A stretch of 64,000 nucleotides of DNA from Streptococcus sp. (lineage in GTDB: Bacteria > Bacillota > Bacilli > Lactobacillales > Streptococcaceae). Shown here one piece after another: positions 17,779-23,816 of this stretch. The stretch's first letter is position 1, and each line of letters begins with the position of its first letter. A program made the position numbers and the translations under genes. Location of the stretch: NCBI GenBank assembly GCA_030528055.1, contig JAUMZQ010000002.1:62001-126000 (forward strand), read 5' to 3'. Below the pieces are notes generated by a model, which did no database searches, had not been told where the DNA came from, and saw only the letters and a list, made by a program, of their open reading frames with translations.

Positions 17779-17794
17779 AAAATGACGAAAAAAA

Positions 17795-17833
17795 CCTCAG
17801 TAAGACTAAAATAAGTCTTCTGAGGCTTTTTTT
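17795..17833. terminator. Bidirectional terminator of pepF and the DUF443 gene
   Basis: CCTCAGTAAGACT pairs with AGTCTTCTGAGG and is flanked by A and T runs, so it works on both strands. On the minus side it overlaps the 3' end of the DUF443 gene. Confidence 0.85.
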
Positions 17834-18498
17834 TGTTGATTAGGGCTATCCTGTTCCGGATAAAAGCAATAAGAAGTATTAGGTCGGTAACCAATGACAC
17901 TTAAAAATAATACTATAAAATACATAAGGAATGAGAAAATAAAAAATAATATACTTCTACTTAGCACACTTGAAAAAATAGTAACTATCGTGATAAGCCA
18001 TAGACCACTGTACATAAAAATTAATTTTACTGTTGCAGAATCTATTTTTGGTGGTCGCAATTTATAGTAATGAAATTCTTTAGAGTTAAGATTAATTGCT
18101 GAATTTAAACTAGATTTACTAATACCATGGATGCCTCTCACAAGGAAAAGTGCTACTACAAATGAAAGAAACAAAATCAATAAGATAGTACCTGTGGATA
18201 AATTAGTCGCAAGTTGTTCCAAAAGCTTGCTTTTTCTAATAAAAAAACTAGAAAGTACCGTTATTCCACCTATCAAAGAAGTATTTAACCCTATCCCACT
18301 TTTCTTCTGTTTTTTTTCTATTAAATGTGCAAAATCTGGTTCAGAGATAAGGTGAATTTTTTGCTTAAAAAGCCAATTAATATAAGGAAAGAAGTAGCCA
18401 AGTATATTTACTGGCTTTCTATCTAGTAAATAATAATGGTTATTAGCTGTAAAAACCATGTAACGAATGCTTATATGAACTAACTGAACTGTTTGCAT
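17806..18498 (-). CDS. DUF443 (tandem five-TM) membrane protein A, candidate T7SS immunity protein
   Basis: The 230-residue protein has the DUF443 N-terminal signature YYLLDRKPVNILGYFFPYIN followed by WLFKQK and four or five membrane segments (about residues 85-105, 118-140, 160-184, 188-210). DUF443 members act as immunity proteins for T7SS toxins in staphylococci (TsaI against TspA; established knowledge). Here it is downstream of a T7SS LXG gene and next to a paralogue whose first 50-odd residues are almost identical while the rest diverges. Which toxin it matches is unknown. The start has a GGAGGAAGAAAAG ribosome site inside a repeated leader. Confidence 0.75.
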   Translation of the reverse strand: MQTVQLVHISIRYMVFTANNHYYLLDRKPVNILGYFFPYINWLFKQKIHLISEPDFAHLIEKKQKKSGIGLNTSLIGGITVLSSFFIRKSKLLEQLATNLSTGTILLILFLSFVVALFLVRGIHGISKSSLNSAINLNSKEFHYYKLRPPKIDSATVKLIFMYSGLWLITIVTIFSSVLSRSILFFIFSFLMYFIVLFLSVIGYRPNTSYCFYPEQDSPNQQKKASEDLF

Positions 18499-18572
18499 CT
18501 TTTCTTCCTCCTACCCAAATAGATTAACACAAATAAAAGAGGCTGACAAGTTTTATATTTTTAAAATAGATA
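18499..18572 (-). repeat. Repeated leader block, copy 1 (before DUF443 A)
   Basis: A segment of about 75 bp, recognisable by AACACAAATAAAAGAGG, precedes the DUF443 gene and recurs at 19245-19318, 21457-21532 and 23190-23265. It contains the GGAGG ribosome site of the DUF443 genes and is a mark of tandem duplication. Confidence 0.8.
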
Positions 18573-18581
18573 TTTTTCTAC

Positions 18582-19244
18582 TCATCTATTTTCATCATAA
18601 TCTGGATAAAAAGAATAGGGTATATCTGGCTGGTAAGCAACAACACCCGCCATAAATGTTACTAAAAATAGAACAAATGCTAAAAACATAGAAAACGCAC
18701 TCTTGCCTTCCACACTTAAAAAAATTCCAATGAATACTCCAAACAACCAAAATATATATATAAAAAAGAACTTTACTGAGGCAAAGGTTATCTTTTGCAA
18801 TCGCAATTTATAGTAATGAAATTCTTTAGAGTCAAGATTGATTTGTGAATTCATGTTTGATTTACTATTATCATGGATTTTAATTGCTAGAAAAAATGCT
18901 ACTATAAATAAAAAACACAAAATCAATGAAATAGTACTCGTAGATAAACTGGTTGTAAATCGTTCAACCAGTTTACTTCTAGTAACAAAGGAACTAACAC
19001 CTACTCCTGACCAAATTATTGCAGATCTACTTAAAGTAAAACCACTTTTATGTTGTTCTTGGTAAACCAATTGATCAAACTCTTGTTTTGAAATAGGGTA
19101 AATTTTTTGTTTAAAAAGCCAATTGATATAGGGAAAGAAGTAGCCAAGTATATTTACTGGCCTTCTATCTAGTAAATAATAATGGTTATTAGCTGTAAAA
19201 ACCATGTAACGAATGCTTATATGAACTAACTGAACTGTTTGCAT
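18582..19244 (-). CDS. DUF443 (tandem five-TM) membrane protein B, candidate T7SS immunity protein
   Basis: A 220-residue paralogue of the protein at 17806-18498. The leader and first 50-odd codons are nearly identical, including YYLLDRRPVNILGYFFPYIN, while the membrane part diverges strongly (for example FASVKFFFIYIFWLFGVFIG and MFLAFVLFLVTFMAGVVAY). This pattern, a fixed N-terminus with variable membrane segments, fits a family tracking different membrane-acting toxins. It is preceded by the same ribosome site and repeat, and has a duplicated leader downstream rather than an obvious terminator. Confidence 0.75.
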   Translation of the reverse strand: MQTVQLVHISIRYMVFTANNHYYLLDRRPVNILGYFFPYINWLFKQKIYPISKQEFDQLVYQEQHKSGFTLSRSAIIWSGVGVSSFVTRSKLVERFTTSLSTSTISLILCFLFIVAFFLAIKIHDNSKSNMNSQINLDSKEFHYYKLRLQKITFASVKFFFIYIFWLFGVFIGIFLSVEGKSAFSMFLAFVLFLVTFMAGVVAYQPDIPYSFYPDYDENR

Positions 19245-19318
19245 CTTTTCTTCCTCCTACCCAAATAGATTAACACAAATAAAAGAGGCTGACAAGTTTT
19301 ATATTTTTAAAATAGACA
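19245..19318 (-). repeat. Repeated leader block, copy 2
   Basis: Nearly identical to 18499-18572; precedes DUF443 B. Beyond 19318 it continues into a terminator block shared with the copy at 21532-21640. Confidence 0.8.
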
Positions 19319-19346
19319 TCTTTCGAAACCATTTTGTCAGTTCACT

Positions 19347-19376
19347 AAAAAAGAGAAAACAAAGTCTGTTCTCTCA
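19347..19376 (-). terminator. Second terminator after the 247-aa gene, copy 1
   Basis: On the minus strand AGAGAACAGACTTTGTTTTCTCT forms a stem followed by TTTTT. The same element recurs at 21557-21586 and 23287-23316. Confidence 0.7.
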
Positions 19377-19398
19377 AATTTTAGTATTGAATCATAAC

Positions 19399-19426
19399 AG
19401 AAAAAGACGCAAAAACGTCTTTTTCT
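19399..19426 (-). terminator. Terminator hairpin at the 247-aa gene stop, copy 1
   Basis: AGAAAAAGACG and CGTCTTTTTCT are perfect inverted copies around a 6-base loop. The hairpin touches the stop codon of the gene at 19426-20169. An identical copy is at 21610-21637. Confidence 0.8.
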
Positions 19427-20169
19427 CAATCTGGCAAAACAACTGTCAAGCTCATATCAGTTGGCTCCAAAACCTTTTGAACCTGAGCTAAAAAAGCAAG
19501 TCCTTCATTTGAAGGAGAATATTGGAAAGTAATACGGATGACCTTCTTTTTAAACTGATCACCGTACCTTTCAACATATTGCTTAGTTTCAAGATAGTGA
19601 ATGTAATGATTAATTTTTTCTTGAAGTTTGAGAAGATGGTTGTTTTCAGTATAGGTAACCCAGAGATTAGGATCAACTAGTAATAGTTCTAAACGATCTT
19701 CAACGACGCCTATAGCATCTATAGAAGCTGTATCCAAAATAACATCTACGTTTTTTAGTAAAAGTTTGGCTTCATCAGACTCAAGATAATCTTTTAATAC
19801 TTTAAATTCAAATTCTACGTCTTCTTCTCTGGCACCGAAAACATCTCTGACACGCTCTTTAATTGTTGGATCTTTAATTGCGCGACTTAAAAATTGTGTT
19901 TGCAAGAAGGATGACGTTGGATAATCAGGGTCAGGAAGTGAAATCGTCACAGTTCCACCTTCACCAAATTCAAATTGTTGGTATTTCCCAGTTGCAGCTA
20001 CTACAACTATTGCTGGAATAGAATTATAGGTTAAATCAAAAGCAAAATTTTCATACTCGCCTTCACGAATAGGAAGCTTATCTAAATCAATAGAAAAAAC
20101 TGTTTTTAATGCTTTTCTGACATTTTTATAACCCAAACTTTCTCTAACGGGTAAATAGTGTTCTGTCAT
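19426..20169 (-). CDS. Uncharacterised 247-aa protein, copy 1; candidate T7SS toxin immunity protein
   Basis: I do not recognise the family. The protein is soluble (no signal or membrane segment) with beta-rich N-terminal half (DLTYNSIPAIVVVAATGKY, GGTVTISLPDPDYP) and a helical and strand C-terminal half (LLKLQEKINHYIHYLETKQY). A paralogue lies at 21637-22380: the last 130-odd residues are identical and the N-terminal half differs at many positions. Its ATG overlaps (ATGA) the stop of a 29-codon reading frame that looks like the tail of a lost toxin, which is the usual toxin-immunity coupling. Role as immunity protein is inference. Confidence 0.7.
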   Translation of the reverse strand: MTEHYLPVRESLGYKNVRKALKTVFSIDLDKLPIREGEYENFAFDLTYNSIPAIVVVAATGKYQQFEFGEGGTVTISLPDPDYPTSSFLQTQFLSRAIKDPTIKERVRDVFGAREEDVEFEFKVLKDYLESDEAKLLLKNVDVILDTASIDAIGVVEDRLELLLVDPNLWVTYTENNHLLKLQEKINHYIHYLETKQYVERYGDQFKKKVIRITFQYSPSNEGLAFLAQVQKVLEPTDMSLTVVLPD

Positions 20170-20255
20170 TTAGTTGCCCTCCAAAATTGTCCATCTTTTA
20201 CTATACGATAACCGTATTCTTAAAGCATATTAATCTCTTTATTATAGGAAATCAT
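20166..20255 (-). pseudogene. Toxin 3'-end scar, copy 1
   Basis: The minus strand just before the 247-aa gene reads MISYNKEINML, a stop, then EYGYRIVKDGQFWRATK and a stop that overlaps the next ATG. Copy 2 at 22377-22466 has the same peptide without the internal stop. It is best read as the C-terminal tail of a deleted toxin. Confidence 0.6.
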
Positions 20256-20285
20256 TCTTCCGTCCGACTACAGCAATGCAATTTC

Positions 20286-20365
20286 TATTCTCTACCACTC
20301 TAAAATTTCTTCGCTCTCTGAGAAACAATAAACAGGTAACGAACGATTGCTGAACTGTCTGTATT
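20286..20365 (-). pseudogene. DUF443 gene 5' remnant 1
   Basis: The minus strand contains CAGACAGTTCAG then CGTTCGTTAC, closely matching the first codons of the intact DUF443 genes (CAAACAGTTCAG, CATTCGTTAC), then TCTCAGAGAGCGA, which is shared with the remnant at 21370-21456. The frame is disrupted. Confidence 0.55.
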
Positions 20366-20403
20366 TTCCCCTCTCCTATCTCAAATAAACATACTTCCTT
20401 TGA

Positions 20404-21294
20404 TTATCTATTTTCTGTTAGCTCCTTGTGTTTTTTTAAATATTTTACTCCATACCATTCTTCTAGAGATTTTCCCTCCCATGCACGATATTCCTCAGGA
20501 TATTTTAGACGGTAAAATCCACGTAACATAAAAGGAAAAATAATATAACTTTCAAAAATTATAAATAGAATATTTGAAACAAACCACGTAGCTATTATTC
20601 CTAAAACCTTTAGTGAGTAGTCAACTTCGACATTTACAAACGTTTTGAAACCTAGCCAGAATAATGACAATAGTCCCAAAATAACCAGAAAATTATTTAC
20701 TATCTTACTAATGAGAACATTCATTTTCTGTTCTGTTTTTCTAGTCTCACTATACATAATGTATCGAAGATTCTTATATCTATTTCTAAAAATGAGGTAA
20801 ATAAGATAAACATTAACCAATAGCAAAGAAAATGTAACTAGCAAGCCAAACATACCCACGAAACATGTTAAAAAAAATAAATTTAATTCAATCAGTAACA
20901 AGAAAATGTAAGTAACGAATATGTGAAATTGACCTCTATAAACCAATATAAATTGTTGGTAAAACCTTTTACCGAGTAAAACAAGTAACAACCAAATAAT
21001 TACTAATAACCAGAATAGCCAGCTAGGTAAAAAATTGAAAATTACTGGTTGTAACATTTTTTCTTTAAGATAACCAGTAAAATAGCCACTCATTTTATAG
21101 ATAGCCCAATTCAGACCAAATACAAATAAAATAGTCAAAATGATAAGCCAAATATATGATTTTAGAGTCCCTCTATACTTTTCCTTCTCTCGAAGCTCTT
21201 CTAGATTTCTCTCTATAAATCCCCGCGAGGCCGTATCATCTTCCAGGTTTAAACTCTCCTCAAAACTTGCATTAAATATTGATTTTTTACTCAT
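20404..21294 (-). CDS. Polytopic membrane protein of unknown function in the T7SS array
   Basis: The 296-residue protein has a charged N-terminal 45 residues and about seven hydrophobic segments (starting near residues 48, 85, 128, 150, 198, 230 and 250), ending in a hydrophilic KSLEEWYGVKYLKKHKELT tail. No family is recognised. The ATG at 21294 has only a weak GGGTGA ribosome site. It sits between a DUF443 remnant and a toxin scar, among candidate immunity genes, so an immunity role against a membrane-acting effector is a reasonable guess, not shown. Confidence 0.65.
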   Translation of the reverse strand: MSKKSIFNASFEESLNLEDDTASRGFIERNLEELREKEKYRGTLKSYIWLIILTILFVFGLNWAIYKMSGYFTGYLKEKMLQPVIFNFLPSWLFWLLVIIWLLLVLLGKRFYQQFILVYRGQFHIFVTYIFLLLIELNLFFLTCFVGMFGLLVTFSLLLVNVYLIYLIFRNRYKNLRYIMYSETRKTEQKMNVLISKIVNNFLVILGLLSLFWLGFKTFVNVEVDYSLKVLGIIATWFVSNILFIIFESYIIFPFMLRGFYRLKYPEEYRAWEGKSLEEWYGVKYLKKHKELTENR

Positions 21295-21369
21295 TATTTA
21301 TCACCCAAAACCTAATGCCTTTCCATTGTCTTTTTCGTGTATATCTTTCATAACATTTTTATCCCCATT

Positions 21370-21456
21370 TTATCTGACCTCTTTCAAATCTATCGCTCTC
21401 TGAGAGATGATGAACAGATAACGAATGCTTATACGAATCAACTGAACTGTTTGCAC
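21370..21456 (-). pseudogene. DUF443 gene 5' remnant 2
   Basis: A GTG-started frame on the minus strand reads VQTVQLIRISIRYLFIISQR and stops after 28 codons. The first 13 residues match the intact DUF443 proteins (MQTVQLVHISIRYMVF); the remainder is lost. The leader block with its ribosome site is still in place. Confidence 0.65.
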
Positions 21457-21532
21457 CTTTTCTTCCTCTTATTCAAATAGATTAACACAAATAAAAGAGG
21501 GTTACAAGTCTTATATCTTTAAAATATATTCT
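21457..21532 (-). repeat. Repeated leader block, copy 3
   Basis: Matches copies 1 and 2 with several changes (for example GTTACAAGTC for CTGACAAGTT) and is closest to copy 4 at 23190-23265. It precedes the truncated DUF443 remnant. Confidence 0.78.
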
Positions 21533-21556
21533 TTTTAAACTACTTCATAACTTCAC

Positions 21557-21586
21557 TAAAAAAGAGAAGACAAAGTCTGTTCTCTC
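21557..21586 (-). terminator. Second terminator after the 247-aa gene, copy 2
   Basis: Same stem and T run as 19347-19376, with one base change in the stem. Confidence 0.68.
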
Positions 21587-21609
21587 AAATTTTAGTATTG
21601 AATCATAAC

Positions 21610-21637
21610 AGAAAAAGACGCAAAAACGTCTTTTTCT
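21610..21637 (-). terminator. Terminator hairpin at the 247-aa gene stop, copy 2
   Basis: Identical to 19399-19426: AGAAAAAGACG and CGTCTTTTTCT around six bases, touching the stop codon. Confidence 0.8.
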
Positions 21638-22380
21638 CAATCTGGCAAAACAACTGTCAAGCTCATATCAGTTGGCTCCAAAACCTTTTGAACCTGAGCT
21701 AAAAAAGCAAGTCCTTCATTTGAAGGAGAATATTGGAAAGTAATACGGATGACCTTCTTTTTAAACTGATCACCGTACCTTTCAACATATTGCTTAGTTT
21801 CAAGATAGTGAATGTAATGATTAATTTTTTCTTGAAGTTTGAGAAGATGGTTGTTTTCAGTATAGGTAACCCAGAGATTAGGATCAACTAGTAATAGTTC
21901 TAAACGATCTTCAACGACGCCTATAGCATCTATAGAAGCTGTATCCAAAATAACATCTACGTTTTTTAGTAAAAGTTTTGCTTCATCAGAATCAAGATAA
22001 TCTTTTAATACTTTAAACGCAAATTCTATCTCTTCTTCTTTTCTGCCGGAAATGTGTCTGACACGCTCTTCAATTGTCGGATCCTTAATGACACAATCTA
22101 AAAATTGTGTTTCTAAAAAGGAAGATGTTGGATAATCAGGGTCAGGAAGTGAAATCGTCACAGTCCCTCCTTCCCCAATTTCAAATTGTTGGTGTTTTCC
22201 AGTTGCAGCTACTATAATCATTACGGGAATTTTGTTGTAAGTGAGATCAAATCTAAAATTTTCATAGCCGCCTTCACCAATAGGAAAGTCGTCTAAATCA
22301 ATAGAAAAAACTGTTTTTAATGCTTTCCTAACATTTTTATAACCTAAACTTTCTCTAACGGGTAAATAGTGTTCTGTCAT
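21637..22380 (-). CDS. Uncharacterised 247-aa protein, copy 2; candidate T7SS toxin immunity protein
   Basis: Same length as its paralogue at 19426-20169. From the region LDTASIDAIGVVEDRLELLL onward the two proteins are identical, and so is the DNA through the shared terminators, an identical block of roughly 400 bp at an offset of 2211 bp. The N-terminal half differs (for example VMIIVAATGKHQQFEIGEGG against VVVVAATGKYQQFEFGEGG). A GGAGGGCAACTAA ribosome site and an ATGA overlap with a toxin-like tail precede it. The variable half may hold the toxin-binding face. Function is unproven. Confidence 0.7.
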   Translation of the reverse strand: MTEHYLPVRESLGYKNVRKALKTVFSIDLDDFPIGEGGYENFRFDLTYNKIPVMIIVAATGKHQQFEIGEGGTVTISLPDPDYPTSSFLETQFLDCVIKDPTIEERVRHISGRKEEEIEFAFKVLKDYLDSDEAKLLLKNVDVILDTASIDAIGVVEDRLELLLVDPNLWVTYTENNHLLKLQEKINHYIHYLETKQYVERYGDQFKKKVIRITFQYSPSNEGLAFLAQVQKVLEPTDMSLTVVLPD

Positions 22381-22466
22381 TTAGTTGCCCTCCAAAATTG
22401 TCCATCTTTTTCTATACGATAACCGTATTTTTTTAGTATCTTAAGTTCTTTATTATAGGAAACCAT
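22377..22466 (-). pseudogene. Toxin 3'-end scar, copy 2
   Basis: A 29-codon open frame starting MVSYNKELKIL and ending KKYGYRIEKDGQFWRATK overlaps the downstream ATG by ATGA. Unlike copy 1 it has no internal stop. Length and position fit the last residues of a polymorphic toxin whose body was deleted. It could also be a real small peptide, which I consider less likely. Confidence 0.6.
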
Positions 22467-22523
22467 TTTTTCCCGTCTGATTTATCATAGAACTTAAAAA
22501 TAAACAATTATTTATGAATTCAG

Positions 22524-22616
22524 TCAGCTAATAAGATATCTATTACAGACACGCTTATATTTATCACGTTTTGCTTTATTTGCATTGATACTCGCTTTTA
22601 AACTGGCATCACTCAT
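22524..22616 (-). pseudogene. Truncated 5' end of a small LXG-helper-like gene
   Basis: A 30-codon frame, MSDASLKASINANKAKRDKY then KRVCNRYLIS, begins 8 bp inside the end of the upstream membrane-protein gene. The sequence looks like the start of the small helical proteins encoded before LXG toxins. It breaks off about 60 bp before the toxin tail at 22466, as if a deletion removed the rest of the helper and most of the toxin. Confidence 0.55.
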
Positions 22617-23088
22617 TAGAACTTCCCTCCAATACATCCTTGGTGTCTTCAATTAGTTTACTTGTTGAATTTTCAATTAAATGTGGAGTTTGTACCTTAT
22701 CAGGCTTATTTAATCCTCGCTCAAAGTCAAATTGGCTACAAAAAGTAAATAGAACGATAAGTAAACCACACCCTAAAATCAATAAACGCTTGTTGCGATA
22801 ATGCTTAGGAACTTTAACGTCATTTAATTTTAGTTTTCGCAAGTCAGGGTTTTCTCTATCACAAGACTGAACAATTCTCGAAAGCGGAAAGAATCCTATG
22901 CCTGCCATACCAAACATAACAGCGATTGAAGAATACATTAGTATAAAATATCTACTTCCTTGAGCAATCAATAAAGCACCTAAAATAAAGATAAATAGAC
23001 CAAATAAAATAATGGCTAGTTGCCAATTTCCGACTTCTTTTCGTAGTTGGCGATATTCTTCTACTGAAATTTGTTTCTTTTCTTTCAT
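22609..23088 (-). CDS. Small three-TM membrane protein of unknown function
   Basis: The 159-residue protein has a charged N-terminus (MKEKKQISVEEYRQLRKEVG), two adjacent membrane helices (about residues 22-42 and 46-68), a cytoplasmic linker and a third helix near 102-117, then a soluble acidic tail ending EDTKDVLEGSSNE. An AGGAGAATTTTATG start is clear. It lies between the LXG module and the toxin-remnant module, and its end overlaps a truncated helper gene. It could be an immunity or accessory protein of the neighbouring LXG effector; no family was recognised. Confidence 0.65.
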   Translation of the reverse strand: MKEKKQISVEEYRQLRKEVGNWQLAIILFGLFIFILGALLIAQGSRYFILMYSSIAVMFGMAGIGFFPLSRIVQSCDRENPDLRKLKLNDVKVPKHYRNKRLLILGCGLLIVLFTFCSQFDFERGLNKPDKVQTPHLIENSTSKLIEDTKDVLEGSSNE

Positions 23089-23189
23089 AAAATTCTCCTA
23101 TTTTGTAACTTGGATATGCGTTTGCACATCATGATAGTAAAGATAAGCTGTAGGTCAACTTTTCCACTCTTCATATAACAACTGAATTA

Positions 23190-23265
23190 TCTTCCTCTTA
23201 TTCAAAGAGATTAACACAAATAAAAGAGGGTTACAAGTCTTATATCTTTAAAATAGATTCTTTTT
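23190..23265 (-). repeat. Repeated leader block, copy 4
   Basis: Fourth copy of the array leader, closest to copy 3. It lies between the 159-aa gene and the terminator of the 115-aa gene and has no DUF443 start attached, so it is itself a relic. The gap 23089-23374 holds nothing else apart from the terminator. Confidence 0.72.
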
Positions 23266-23286
23266 AAACTACTTCATAACTTCACT

Positions 23287-23316
23287 AAAAAAGAGAAAAC
23301 AAAGTCTGTTCTCTCA
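23287..23316 (-). terminator. Terminator after the T7SS effector unit
   Basis: Same stem and T run as 19347-19376 and 21557-21586. It follows the 115-aa gene and probably ends the esxA-to-effector transcript. Confidence 0.7.
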
Positions 23317-23374
23317 AATTTTGATATTATTCCCAACTGTCAAATAAATAGTAAAAGAATTGTCTTTACTATAA

Positions 23375-23722
23375 TTAATTTGGTAACTTTTTATAAGCTT
23401 TATTATCCACTTTACTGACTCGATGGCTTCCTCTAACATATTGATTTTGAAAAATTGCAAGATTCCCTTCCTCAATGCCATTAGCCATTGCTAAGTCTGA
23501 TTTTTCAAATTCCTCAGCAACTCCGTTAAGATATTTATTTAAAGCCTCAACCGTTTCAGAAATATTTTTACTAACACTCTTAATGGCTTCTCCACTTTTT
23601 TCTAGTGGTTCTTTCGAATTGTCATTAACAATATCTGAGTCTTTTGATATATTTGCACTCATATCATTATATTTAGCATCAATTGACTTTATCTTCTCTG
23701 TATTGACCTTCTTCTGCCCCAT
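23375..23722 (-). CDS. Small helical T7SS-associated protein (TIGR04197 / DUF5344-like)
   Basis: The 115-residue protein is mostly helical and hydrophilic (KKVNTEKIKSIDAKYNDMSA; NISETVEALNKYLNGVAEEF, ending in EKSDLAMANGIEEG). This fits the small WXG100-like partners encoded with LXG toxins, such as the TIGR04197 / DUF5344 group. A conserved-looking SDLAMA motif follows the helix. It has an AAGGAGTGA ribosome site and lies 94 bp after the LXG gene, an unusual place since these partners often precede the toxin. It may help load or stabilise the effector. Family call is by pattern only. Confidence 0.6.
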   Translation of the reverse strand: MGQKKVNTEKIKSIDAKYNDMSANISKDSDIVNDNSKEPLEKSGEAIKSVSKNISETVEALNKYLNGVAEEFEKSDLAMANGIEEGNLAIFQNQYVRGSHRVSKVDNKAYKKLPN

Positions 23723-23816
23723 AAATCATTCACTCCTTGTTATTTATCTTATTTTATTGGAATTTTTTTATGACATATACCATTAAATTATATAAGACCA
23801 ACTGTTACAAAAATAA

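Larger units (their letters stand above)
21295..21636. other. Array spacer: remnant, leader block and terminators
   Basis: These 342 bases hold no intact gene. They contain a DUF443 5' remnant (21370-21456), leader block copy 3 (21457-21532) and two terminators (21557-21586, 21610-21637), in the same order as at 19176-19426. Confidence 0.7.
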
